From: an uncultured Aquimarina sp.
Lineage (GTDB): Bacteria; Bacteroidota; Bacteroidia; Flavobacteriales; Flavobacteriaceae
NCBI GenBank assembly: GCA_937958735.1
Contig: CALGNG010000351.1
Span: 1 to 13,638 of the forward strand
Reading direction: 5' to 3'
Length of the DNA: 13,638 nucleotides
Shown: positions 6,656-13,638 of the stretch, piece after piece
Position numbering within the stretch: the first letter of the stretch is position 1
How the letters are laid out: the number at the start of each line of letters is the position of its first letter
Program-made: the position numbers and the translations under genes
Notes under the pieces: model-generated
Databases searched by the model: none
What the model was told of the DNA's origin: nothing
The model's input: only the letters and a program-made list of their open reading frames with translations

Positions 6656-8629
6656 CTATGTATTCTTTTTCTTTAGCACAATAACATTTTTTTGCTGTTT
6701 TTTGATATCAGTAACTATTGTGTTCATTATTTTTTGTTCTTCTAGGTTTAATGTAATAAAGTCTTGTTTTATATTGTAATTTAAAATAAGCTTCCCCTCT
6801 ACTTCTTTATAGGTTATTTTACATTCAAAATTCTCGTTCTTAAAATAGTAGTCTTTGGGTATATGTATTATAGTTACCTCTTCTGGAATTTCTAATACCG
6901 ATACTAATTGAGTTAATCTTTTATAATCGTAATCTCTGCCACTTTTTCTACTACTAGTAGTTTTTAAATTATCTATACCTTCAAAAAAATTCATATTTAC
7001 ATAGATTTCATCTTCGTAGGTATTAACATAATTTTCAATATTAAATTTATAATTTACAGAGAAGGGAGCATCGTAACTAAATTTATTTTTTTCAGAGAAA
7101 TTATCTATTAAAAAATGATTACTTCCTTTTGTTAGATATCGATTATAAAAGTCTTGTTTCTCTTTTACTGTTTTTACTCTTTCTAAAGCTGTGAAAAAAT
7201 CAGTTTTAGGATAGCCATCTAGTTCTATTTTTCCTTGTCCTAAAAGGCCTGTTTCTTTTAGTTTTACATAAATAGAATCCTTGTAAATATTTTTATTAGC
7301 AGCAACAACAGGTACTTTTTCTATTCTATAATTTTCTTTATCTAGTCCTATTAAGGCTTCTTTCCCTTGTATAAAAGAAGAGGGGGTTTCTAATGACAAA
7401 TATCTACCTGTAGCATCCAAAAAATACACCTTTCCATTGTTAGAAACATAACTCATTATCATATGATTATCTACAGATGGCGTTGGTAACTCTGCATAGG
7501 TAAAAGGAATACTCCTAGTTCCAATCCATGTTAAATATCCTTTTAAACCTGCTATTTTTAGCATTTCTTTTAGGATACTAGAGTTGTCCTTACAATCTCC
7601 ATATTTCCTAGAAAAAACAGTATTTGCTGTTCTAGGGACAAAACCACCAAGGGCATATTCAAAAGCGATATATTTTATATTTTCTTGTACACAATAATAA
7701 ATGGCTCTAACTTTTTCTATATCCGAATCTTTGTTTTTTACTAATTCTTTAACTAAACTCTCTAGTACTTTATCTACGATACCTTCTTCACTATTTAGAG
7801 CTAATGAATAGTACCAGTTATAAAGCTCTTGCACTCCTCCTGATATTACTTTTTCTTCTCCATTATTGGTTTTAAAAGAAGTTATAATAGGCACAATACT
7901 GGGTAATCGTTTCCTGAAATTTGGAGCATCGGATTCTAAATCTATTTTAGCGCTATTGGATAACTCCCAAATATATTTAGTTTGTTTTTTTCCTGTTTTC
8001 TTGGAAAAAAGTAAGCCTTCTATTTTTTCAAAACCAAACTTTTTTAGGTCTAATTGGATAGCATTATCGATTTGTATTGTAAGTTTATTTTTAATAATAG
8101 GAAAACGATCTCCAAAAAAATAAGAGCTTAAAAATCTAGGGTTTTTAATAACCCTGGTGTAGCTTACATCTGTTTTAACACCTTCTTTTAATCCTTCATA
8201 AAAAAAGGTTATTTTTTTAGAATCGTCATAAAAACTTACGCCAACATCGTCGCTCTCTGTAAAATTAGTTATTACATTTTTTATATATTTCTTACCATCA
8301 AATACATAACTGGATGCTTTTAAATCTTTTATATCGGAAAAAGAAGAAAACCCTATTTCTTGTTTTGCTCCATAACTTGCAGATTTAGTTAGGTATATGT
8401 CTTCATTTTTTAAAAATTCTTCTATCTCTGGCTTCCCATTAACCAATTTTATGATAATTTTTTTTTCTTGATTAATTCTTAAAAAAGTAGCATTGGGATA
8501 CTTCTTTTTTAAAACCTTATAATCTTCAGATAATTGGGCGTTTATAATTCCTGTAAACAAAAATAGTAGACTTAATACCGTACTGTTAAGTCTACTATTA
8601 AAATTAATTTTCTGTGTATATAACTCCAT
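6656..8629 (-). CDS. Exported DUF3857 / transglutaminase-like superfamily protein
   Basis: The frame is open from an ATG at 8689, but I prefer the ATG at 8627-8629: it gives a 657-residue protein that starts directly into a signal peptide (STVLSLLFLFTGIINAQ, residues about 16-32) and cuts the overlap with the upstream gene from 86 to 26 bases. Residues about 40-230 resemble DUF3857. Residues about 280-410 are a transglutaminase-like core with a complete triad: Cys346 in RKYGDCKDNS (codon 7592-7594), His389 in VDNHMI (7463-7465) and Asp405 in YFLDATG (7415-7417). The family fold can cleave, transfer or cross-link peptide or amide bonds; the actual substrate of bacterial DUF3857 proteins is not known to me. 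The remaining 250 residues are beta-rich. It is the middle gene of the operon, translated after the TPR/MORN gene and before its Cys-less relative. Location is probably periplasmic. Confidence 0.88.
   Translation of the reverse strand: MELYTQKINFNSRLNSTVLSLLFLFTGIINAQLSEDYKVLKKKYPNATFLRINQEKKIIIKLVNGKPEIEEFLKNEDIYLTKSASYGAKQEIGFSSFSDIKDLKASSYVFDGKKYIKNVITNFTESDDVGVSFYDDSKKITFFYEGLKEGVKTDVSYTRVIKNPRFLSSYFFGDRFPIIKNKLTIQIDNAIQLDLKKFGFEKIEGLLFSKKTGKKQTKYIWELSNSAKIDLESDAPNFRKRLPSIVPIITSFKTNNGEEKVISGGVQELYNWYYSLALNSEEGIVDKVLESLVKELVKNKDSDIEKVRAIYYCVQENIKYIAFEYALGGFVPRTANTVFSRKYGDCKDNSSILKEMLKIAGLKGYLTWIGTRSIPFTYAELPTPSVDNHMIMSYVSNNGKVYFLDATGRYLSLETPSSFIQGKEALIGLDKENYRIEKVPVVAANKNIYKDSIYVKLKETGLLGQGKIELDGYPKTDFFTALERVKTVKEKQDFYNRYLTKGSNHFLIDNFSEKNKFSYDAPFSVNYKFNIENYVNTYEDEIYVNMNFFEGIDNLKTTSSRKSGRDYDYKRLTQLVSVLEIPEEVTIIHIPKDYYFKNENFECKITYKEVEGKLILNYNIKQDFITLNLEEQKIMNTIVTDIKKQQKNVIVLKKKNT
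8562..8599 (-). promoter_or_regulatory. Hairpin at the junction of the first two operon genes
   Basis: AATAGTAGACTTAA (8562-8575) and TTAAGTCTACTATT (8586-8599) form a perfect 14-bp inverted repeat with a 10-base loop. On the - strand transcript the hairpin begins 5 bases after the stop codon of the TPR/MORN gene, lies within the signal-peptide codons of the next gene, and is followed by a U-rich run (TTTGTTT). The stem is GC-poor, so it may be a weak attenuator, an RNA-stability element or a means of tuning translation. Role is inferred. Confidence 0.5.
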
Positions 8630-11600
8630 TAAAATATAATCTCTCTTTAATTTTTTGACCTTGCTTATTATACTCAAACATTTTACCATCTAGGTTTCCA
8701 TTTAAATAATTATATTCTTTATACATAGAACCGTCTTCATTATAAAATTTTCTTTTTCCAGAAATTTCATTCGATACATAAGGTATTTCTTCTTTTGCTT
8801 TTCCATTAAAATAATAATCAATTGACTTTCCATTACGATCTCCGTTACTAGAGTATTTATTTGACTCTTGAATATTACCATTATAAAAATACTTTTTATA
8901 AACCCCTACAAATTCACCATGCTTCATTTCTATTTCAGCAGATTTTTTCCCATTATCAAAATAAGCTTCTAATTTCCCAGAACCTTCTGGCAACGTTATC
9001 ATAGGTATTAGCTTCCCTTTAGAATTATTATAACTATACCCTATTAAATTATTATTATGATAAAATCTAACAAACTGCAATTTTCCATTAGGGGCATAAA
9101 ATTTAGAAAACCCATGATTTGCACCGCTTTTAAACATAAACTCTTTATCTATAGTTTTTCCATCTGGATAATAGATTGTATTTAATCCTTCCAAATTTCC
9201 ATTTACATATTGTTCTATTTCCTCTAGTTTACCATTTGTAAATTCTTCTGACTTCCCTTCTAGTTGTCCATAATTGTAAGTAGCATTGAGTGTTAAGTTG
9301 CCTTTGTAATCAAATTTTTGCCACAAACCATGCTTTTTATTCATAAAATAATTACCCGTCGCAGAGACCTTACCGTTAAAATGAAATTTCTTGTAAGGAC
9401 CATGTTTTTTACCTCCAACATATTCTATAATAGAATGTGTTTTTCCATTGTAATGTTTATATTCTTGTATCTTATTTTCTAAATAATCTTCTAAAATTAT
9501 TTCTTCTAAAACACTGCCGTCTGGTTTATAATAAACCTCTTTAATAGCTAGACCATTTTTGTAATAGTTTTCGTTATATAATTGACCTTTTACTCCAAAA
9601 TACTTTTGCACTCCGTGTTTTTTCCCTTTGTGGTAAAAATTAATATTAGAAATGGTCCCGTTTACATAATAAGATCTCCATTCGCCCACTTTTTCTCCAT
9701 CTTTATTATAACCTTGGTATTCTATTTGACCATTTCCATAATATCCTACACTATATCCCTCTAATAGATCTTCTTTATAGCTATCTTTAAATTCCGTTTT
9801 ATTATCAATAAAATATCCGTTATTATCGCCATCTAACTTCCCTTTTTTATAAGAGGTTTCATTTTTAAGAGCTCCATATTCATAAAATTTCCAAAGCCCT
9901 ACTTTTCCTCCTTTTACATCATAAATACCTTTTGCTTCTAATTGTCCTAATGGCGAATATCCTTTGTAATTAAGGTTGCCCCCTTTTCTTTTTGTAAATT
10001 CTATGATTTCTGTTTTTTTATTTAAAAAACTTGTAGAAACAATTAATCCGTTTTTATATTCAAAAATAGAGGAAAGTTTCCCGTCTATATCATACTCTTT
10101 ATATTCGTTAGAAAGTTTTCCTTTGTTGTTATAACTGGTCTCTTCTTTTAGATTACCGTCTTCATAATATGTTTTCCAATCTCCTACAGAAACATCATTT
10201 ATATACTGCCCTTCGTTTTCTATATTTCCATTTTTATAATAACCTATATACTTCCCGTTTAGCTTATTGTCTAGATAATTAGATTTCGATTTTATTTGTT
10301 TATTTCGATAATAGGTGATTTCTTCCCCATTAAAAATTCCATTTTTATATATTATTTCCGAGAAAGTTTCTCCACTATTATAAAATGTTTTATAGCTCCC
10401 TTCTAACTTACCTTCGACATAAAAACCTTTTATTTTAGGCATCGTTTTCCCTAAATCGTAATAAGTACTGTACTCACCATCTAACTTATCATTCTTAAAA
10501 TTCTTAAAAATAATTAGCTTTCCATTTTTGTTGTATTCAAAATACTCACCATTTATTTTCCCTTCTACATAATTATATTTATACGCTACTTTATCATTTT
10601 TACCGTATTCTATAATTTCACCATTATATTTGCCCTCGTGGTAATTTACTGTTTGGGTTAACTTCCCCTCTTTATTATACCATTTCCAAAAACCATTTCG
10701 TTCTCCTTTATCCGAAAATTCTCCTTGCCCTTTTATTTTCCCTTCTTCGTCATAAATATCCCAAACACCTATTTTATTCTCTCCTTTTGCTTTTCCTAAA
10801 CCTATTAATTTAGAACCATTAAAAACATATTGTACTGCTTGTTCTTTTTCTTGAAACAATTCTATATTATCTTTTGCTATAATATGGCTCCATTTTTCTT
10901 TAGCTTCTGCTAAAAAAGATACAATATTAGAAGTGTTTTTTTCGATTACTTTTTTATAGGATGGATTAGTTGTAGCGTAACAAATTGTATAAACAAAATT
11001 GTCGAAATTCCCCGAGGCTTTTATCCATTTAAAGAAAGGAACATATTTACTATCCCAAAAATCGCCTTGCCCTTTATAACTATCTAATTGATCAAAAAAG
11101 ACATGTAGTTGTTTTACTAATGGTAGTTTTATTTTATTTTTTATCTTGTACTTTGAGTTAAGAGCTATTCCATTAGAAAGAATTAGGTCTATTTGAGAAA
11201 AAGAATCATCGTCTTTAGTATACGTAAGATTAAAAGGCTCTCTTTTACTTTTTCTTGAAAAAGATAAATTTATAGATTTTAAAAATTCTAAAGAATTTTC
11301 TCCGTCTGGATCCATTAACAAATAAGTGGTTAATGCCATTAAAGATTGAGAAAGTTTCTTTTCTAAATAATAAAACTCTCCAATCTTATAGTGTGCCTTT
11401 TTTTTAAAGGGATTGTATTTTATTGATCTTTCTAAATCCTTATAAGCCAAAAGTCTTTCTTTTTTCTTAAGATATACCAAGCCTCTATTAAAATAAAGAT
11501 TGCTTGATTTTGGATATTCTTTTAAAATACTATTATAATTTTTAATTGATTCTTCTAATTTGTCAAGTCTTTCTAAATTAACCGCTTTATTTAATAAAAG

Positions 11601-11894
11601 TGAATATCTGGAGTTCCAATCCTTTAATTTTAAAGCTTCATCTATAACTGCATTAGATTCTGTATACTTTTCTAGCTCTAATAAAGCATAAGATTTTGTA
11701 ATTAACAAATCGTTATATATAGAATCGTTAGGGCTAACCCTGTCTATTAGCTTAATTACATCATTGTAATCCTTTTTTTCTAAGGCTAAGGTAAAATCTT
11801 CTACAAGGGAGTCGTAAGTATTGTTTACTAATTTATCTTGTGCTAGGATGCTTATAGCACTAAACATAAAAAAACTAAATAGTTTAAGCTTCAT
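8604..11894 (-). CDS. Exported TPR and MORN-like (YwqK-type) repeat protein
   Basis: This 1096-residue protein starts with a signal peptide (MKLKLFSFFMFSAISILAQ). Residues about 25-205 are TPR-like helical repeats (for example SNLYFNRGLVYLKKKERLLA, AHYKIGEFYYLEKKLSQSL). Residues about 220-360 form a linker domain I cannot name, with several Trp and aromatic residues. From about 375 to the end lie roughly thirty MORN-type repeats of about 23 residues on the pattern YY-x-NG-x(6)-Y-x-NGK-x-x-G (YYKNGNIENEGQYIND; YYGNGQIEYQGYNKDG). Databases often label such repeats 'toxin-antitoxin system YwqK family antitoxin'; that name should not be read as function here, since the protein is exported and no toxin is adjacent. 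A scaffold or surface-binding role is more likely. It is the first gene of the operon and overlaps the next by 26 bases. No type IX sorting domain is seen at its C-terminus (NGVIYTEN). The start codon follows directly from the signal peptide. Confidence 0.9.
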   Translation of the reverse strand: MKLKLFSFFMFSAISILAQDKLVNNTYDSLVEDFTLALEKKDYNDVIKLIDRVSPNDSIYNDLLITKSYALLELEKYTESNAVIDEALKLKDWNSRYSLLLNKAVNLERLDKLEESIKNYNSILKEYPKSSNLYFNRGLVYLKKKERLLAYKDLERSIKYNPFKKKAHYKIGEFYYLEKKLSQSLMALTTYLLMDPDGENSLEFLKSINLSFSRKSKREPFNLTYTKDDDSFSQIDLILSNGIALNSKYKIKNKIKLPLVKQLHVFFDQLDSYKGQGDFWDSKYVPFFKWIKASGNFDNFVYTICYATTNPSYKKVIEKNTSNIVSFLAEAKEKWSHIIAKDNIELFQEKEQAVQYVFNGSKLIGLGKAKGENKIGVWDIYDEEGKIKGQGEFSDKGERNGFWKWYNKEGKLTQTVNYHEGKYNGEIIEYGKNDKVAYKYNYVEGKINGEYFEYNKNGKLIIFKNFKNDKLDGEYSTYYDLGKTMPKIKGFYVEGKLEGSYKTFYNSGETFSEIIYKNGIFNGEEITYYRNKQIKSKSNYLDNKLNGKYIGYYKNGNIENEGQYINDVSVGDWKTYYEDGNLKEETSYNNKGKLSNEYKEYDIDGKLSSIFEYKNGLIVSTSFLNKKTEIIEFTKRKGGNLNYKGYSPLGQLEAKGIYDVKGGKVGLWKFYEYGALKNETSYKKGKLDGDNNGYFIDNKTEFKDSYKEDLLEGYSVGYYGNGQIEYQGYNKDGEKVGEWRSYYVNGTISNINFYHKGKKHGVQKYFGVKGQLYNENYYKNGLAIKEVYYKPDGSVLEEIILEDYLENKIQEYKHYNGKTHSIIEYVGGKKHGPYKKFHFNGKVSATGNYFMNKKHGLWQKFDYKGNLTLNATYNYGQLEGKSEEFTNGKLEEIEQYVNGNLEGLNTIYYPDGKTIDKEFMFKSGANHGFSKFYAPNGKLQFVRFYHNNNLIGYSYNNSKGKLIPMITLPEGSGKLEAYFDNGKKSAEIEMKHGEFVGVYKKYFYNGNIQESNKYSSNGDRNGKSIDYYFNGKAKEEIPYVSNEISGKRKFYNEDGSMYKEYNYLNGNLDGKMFEYNKQGQKIKERLYFNGVIYTEN

Positions 11895-12474
11895 ACAGGT
11901 ATATAAAATAATTTTGAAAGGTTAAATATCTATTTTTTATTGTTAATATTAAAATAATTATTCTAATACATCAAAAAAATCTATAGGAACAAAATTTTAT
12001 TTGATACAAAAATTGCTTAACTACAATTGAGTATTCTACTCCCTTATTTCTATTCTACTTTATTTTTTAATAAAAAATAAACTTAATTATGTTTTGCCCC
12101 CTATAAAACAAGAGTATTCTTTTAAATTTCGATTATTAATTAAGTAGTTAATTTTTTCATTAAAATTAGATTTTTATCTGTTTACCATTTTTCGTTTGGA
12201 GTAATTCCAAAATGTCTGTTTATAGCACAAAAAAACAAAGCTAAATGGCTTCCGTTTCTTTTAAATCTTGAAACTGCTCTTTTAGCTATTCTTGTAAATA
12301 TTTAATTAGGTTACTTTATGTGCTCCTTTTTTAAGCAAAAAGCCACACAAAACAGAAGGGCTTATAAATACTATTTCTCTTAAACTATTTATTGGATAGT
12401 CTTAGGCTTTCATCTTTTTCTATAAAACCTTCCCTATTTCAACCTAAAAATACTTTCGCAATCCAAAATTATAG
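11895..12474. other. Long AT-rich intergenic region
   Basis: This 580-base stretch must contain the promoter of the three-gene operon starting at 11894, but I find no clean TAnnTTTG/TTG pair; the nearest is an imperfect TACTCTTG on the - strand at 12109-12116. An AT-only inverted repeat lies at 12059-12081 (11-bp arms). The right half carries a possible repeat or decayed ORF (12182-12301). I see no tRNA, riboswitch or intact gene, and no convincing terminator for the gene ending at 12475. Confidence 0.6.
12182..12301 (-). other. Possible dispersed repeat or decayed reading frame
   Basis: The - strand frame between stops encodes 39 residues without an ATG, reading IFTRIAKRAVSRFKRNGSH and on through INRHFGITPNEKW to TAA. 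The composition (Arg/Lys-rich, His, Trp, ending in TPNE) looks more like real or formerly real coding sequence than the surrounding AT-rich spacer, yet a stop lies immediately upstream and adjacent frames are broken as well. It also contains a hairpin, TTTGGA (12195-12200) with TCCAAA (12206-12211). It may be a transposase remnant or part of an intergenic repeat family; I cannot name it. Confidence 0.3.
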
Positions 12475-13167
12475 TTATCTCTTAGATTCTAATAAGTCTC
12501 GGAGTTTGGAAAAATCTTTTTCGGGGAAAGCGTCTTCTAAACCTTTAATCCCCTTATCTAGACTATTATATACATAAGAAAACTCGCTCTCTTCGCTAAG
12601 GTCTACATCGCAATACAAATATTGCCAATCGTAAATAGCGTAGGTTGCTAACAAGGCATCTATATAATCGCCATAAAACATATCCATGTTAAAAGCACGT
12701 CCACGATCTACAAAATATACTGGAGGCTCGTTTGGAGGAGATATTCCCTCTACTAAGCTTATTACTCCCCATTTATTATCTCCTGCATCGGGGTGACTAT
12801 CAATTACTCTAAAGGTTTTAAATAATTTAACCTCTTCTTCTGGCTGACCTTCGTAGCCTAAGCCTTCATCGTAATCGTCTAGATTTAAGGTTAAATAGAT
12901 CCATTTTAAACTAAACTCTCCTCCTCCTAAATCGTTGTGGAAAAAATATTTACAACCTAGATCGTCATCTAAAGCAAAATATGATTGATATTCTAATGGT
13001 AAGTTTTTATAGCCGCTGCTTGTTTTAATTCTTTCATATATCCTAGTTAAACCATTTGTATCCAATTCAAATTTCTCTCTTATTTCATCTACATCTGTTT
13101 TTTGTCTTAACGATTCAAACAATAATTTGAATTTGCTTACTAAACTTAATATTTCTTCCTTTTTCAT
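12475..13167 (-). CDS. Possible SUKH/SMI1-like immunity protein
   Basis: This 230-residue soluble, acidic protein lacks a signal peptide or membrane segment. The overall order of features recalls the SUKH (SMI1/KNR4) fold found in immunity proteins of polymorphic toxin systems: an N-terminal helical part; LPLEYQSYFAL (residues about 56-66), like the family's 'LP..Y..F' strand-helix entry; a middle beta region; NKWGVISL and PPVYFVDRG, like the W and 'gkVyyw' strands; and a C-terminal helix YGDYIDALLATYAIYDW, like the 'sF.efl' helix. The resemblance is by eye and the family is very divergent, so the call is tentative. The gene begins 8 bases after the stop of the gene entering from the right edge, the usual position for an immunity gene behind its toxin. 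ATG at 13165-13167 is the only sensible start. Confidence 0.5.
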   Translation of the reverse strand: MKKEEILSLVSKFKLLFESLRQKTDVDEIREKFELDTNGLTRIYERIKTSSGYKNLPLEYQSYFALDDDLGCKYFFHNDLGGGEFSLKWIYLTLNLDDYDEGLGYEGQPEEEVKLFKTFRVIDSHPDAGDNKWGVISLVEGISPPNEPPVYFVDRGRAFNMDMFYGDYIDALLATYAIYDWQYLYCDVDLSEESEFSYVYNSLDKGIKGLEDAFPEKDFSKLRDLLESKR

Positions 13168-13175
13168 TTTACCTA

Positions 13176-13638
13176 TTAATTGAATATTATAATTTTATCG
13201 CGGATACCTCTCTCTATAATTTTTTTAAAAAGAGCTATTTTGTTTTTCTGAGATTCAGTACTTTTTTCTAATTTTTCAAAAATAAAATCATCTAAGTCTA
13301 GCTTAGAACTTATATTTTCATTCTTCAACATCTTAGCAAAAGACTTAGTAATATGTAATGTTTTGCTAAACTGATCTACATCCCAATCTCCTTTTTTAAA
13401 GTTAAACACAGGGCCTTCAAAATCTGGAAAAACAGGGCTTATACTTACGTCTCGTATAGCTTTACCGCGTTGCCACGATTTCCCTTTATTTTTATAACTA
13501 CCAAATAATGCTTTTAACTTGCTTGGAAATGTTTTTTTAGGTTCTTGGTTTTGATAATATTCTATCTCAAATCTATACCAAATTCCTTGAGTATCATAAT
13601 CTTTATTATCCTTACTCTTACCTTTTACAAATTTAAAG
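13176..13638 (-). CDS. C-terminal part of an unidentified protein, possible toxin or effector (5' end missing)
   Basis: The frame is open from the right edge to TAA at 13176, giving 153 residues of a longer protein; a GTG at 13407-13409 is internal and should not be taken as the start, because clearly protein-like sequence continues upstream of it. Visible segments include GIWYRFEIEYYQNQEP, KSWQRGKAIRDVSISPVF, a middle piece GPVFNFKKGDWDVDQFSK, and a charged helical C-terminus ending RGIRDKIIIFN. I do not recognise a family or catalytic motif. Lys/Arg-rich composition and a position just before a possible SUKH-type gene would suit the C-terminal toxin domain of a polymorphic effector, but the decisive N-terminal trafficking domain is not in the window. 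Confidence 0.6.
   Translation of the reverse strand, partial: FKFVKGKSKDNKDYDTQGIWYRFEIEYYQNQEPKKTFPSKLKALFGSYKNKGKSWQRGKAIRDVSISPVFPDFEGPVFNFKKGDWDVDQFSKTLHITKSFAKMLKNENISSKLDLDDFIFEKLEKSTESQKNKIALFKKIIERGIRDKIIIFN

Noticed and set aside
8604..11894. Reading the MORN-like protein as an antitoxin
   Set aside because: The YwqK antitoxin label is transferred from repeat similarity; here there is a signal peptide, TPRs and about thirty repeats, and the adjacent genes are DUF3857-type, not toxins.
12059..12081. 11-bp inverted repeat of A and T only
   Set aside because: Low-complexity AT sequence forms such repeats easily in this background and no GC pair supports a functional hairpin.
12392..12577. 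A 61-codon + strand frame at the end of the SUKH-like gene
   Set aside because: It overlaps the C-terminal codons of the - strand gene and shows no motif; Ser/Leu-rich composition fits an antisense shadow.

Overview
This window most likely comes from a marine flavobacterium (Bacteroidota, Flavobacteriaceae). Four things point there: strongly AT-rich DNA; start codons without Shine-Dalgarno sequences; a lipoprotein with a Bacteroidota-style Cys-Ser-Ser-Asp-Asp N-terminus; and a family GH82 iota-carrageenase, an enzyme of bacteria that feed on red algae. Genus assignment is not possible from this window alone.

Layout. (1) 1-979, + strand: the C-terminal two thirds of a GH82 iota-carrageenase, entering from the left edge, with the catalytic Glu/Asp pair and the supporting Gln and His present. 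A strong bidirectional hairpin terminator (1059-1094) separates it from everything else, which is all on the - strand. (2) 1118-2026: a lipoprotein with a 12-bp tandem repeat coding for a charged tether, then an FN3-like domain and a C-terminal beta-rich domain. (3) 2404-4509: a two-gene cassette, a phage-tail-fibre-like protein with an internally duplicated module followed by a small unidentified protein, ended by a perfect palindromic terminator. (4) 4670-11894: a tightly packed three-gene operon of exported proteins. Its order is a 1096-residue TPR plus MORN-like repeat protein, a DUF3857/transglutaminase-like protein with an intact Cys-His-Asp triad, and a second DUF3857-type protein whose matching core has lost the Cys. 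(5) 12475-13638: a protein that may be SUKH/SMI1-like, directly behind the C-terminal end of a longer unidentified protein running off the right edge, arranged like a toxin-immunity pair.

The two long gene-poor stretches are 2027-2403 (promoter of the lipoprotein gene, a terminator and a 13-codon mini-ORF) and 11895-12474 (upstream region of the big operon plus a possible dispersed repeat or decayed ORF at 12182-12301).

The most original element is the 7.3-kb operon. A long exported repeat scaffold, an active-looking transglutaminase-like protein and an inactive-looking paralogue are translated from one message with a 26-nt overlap and a 3-nt gap, and a hairpin lies exactly at the first junction. 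The catalytic/pseudo-catalytic pairing suggests an envelope complex, but its function is unknown. The carrageenase is the only gene whose reaction can be named with confidence.
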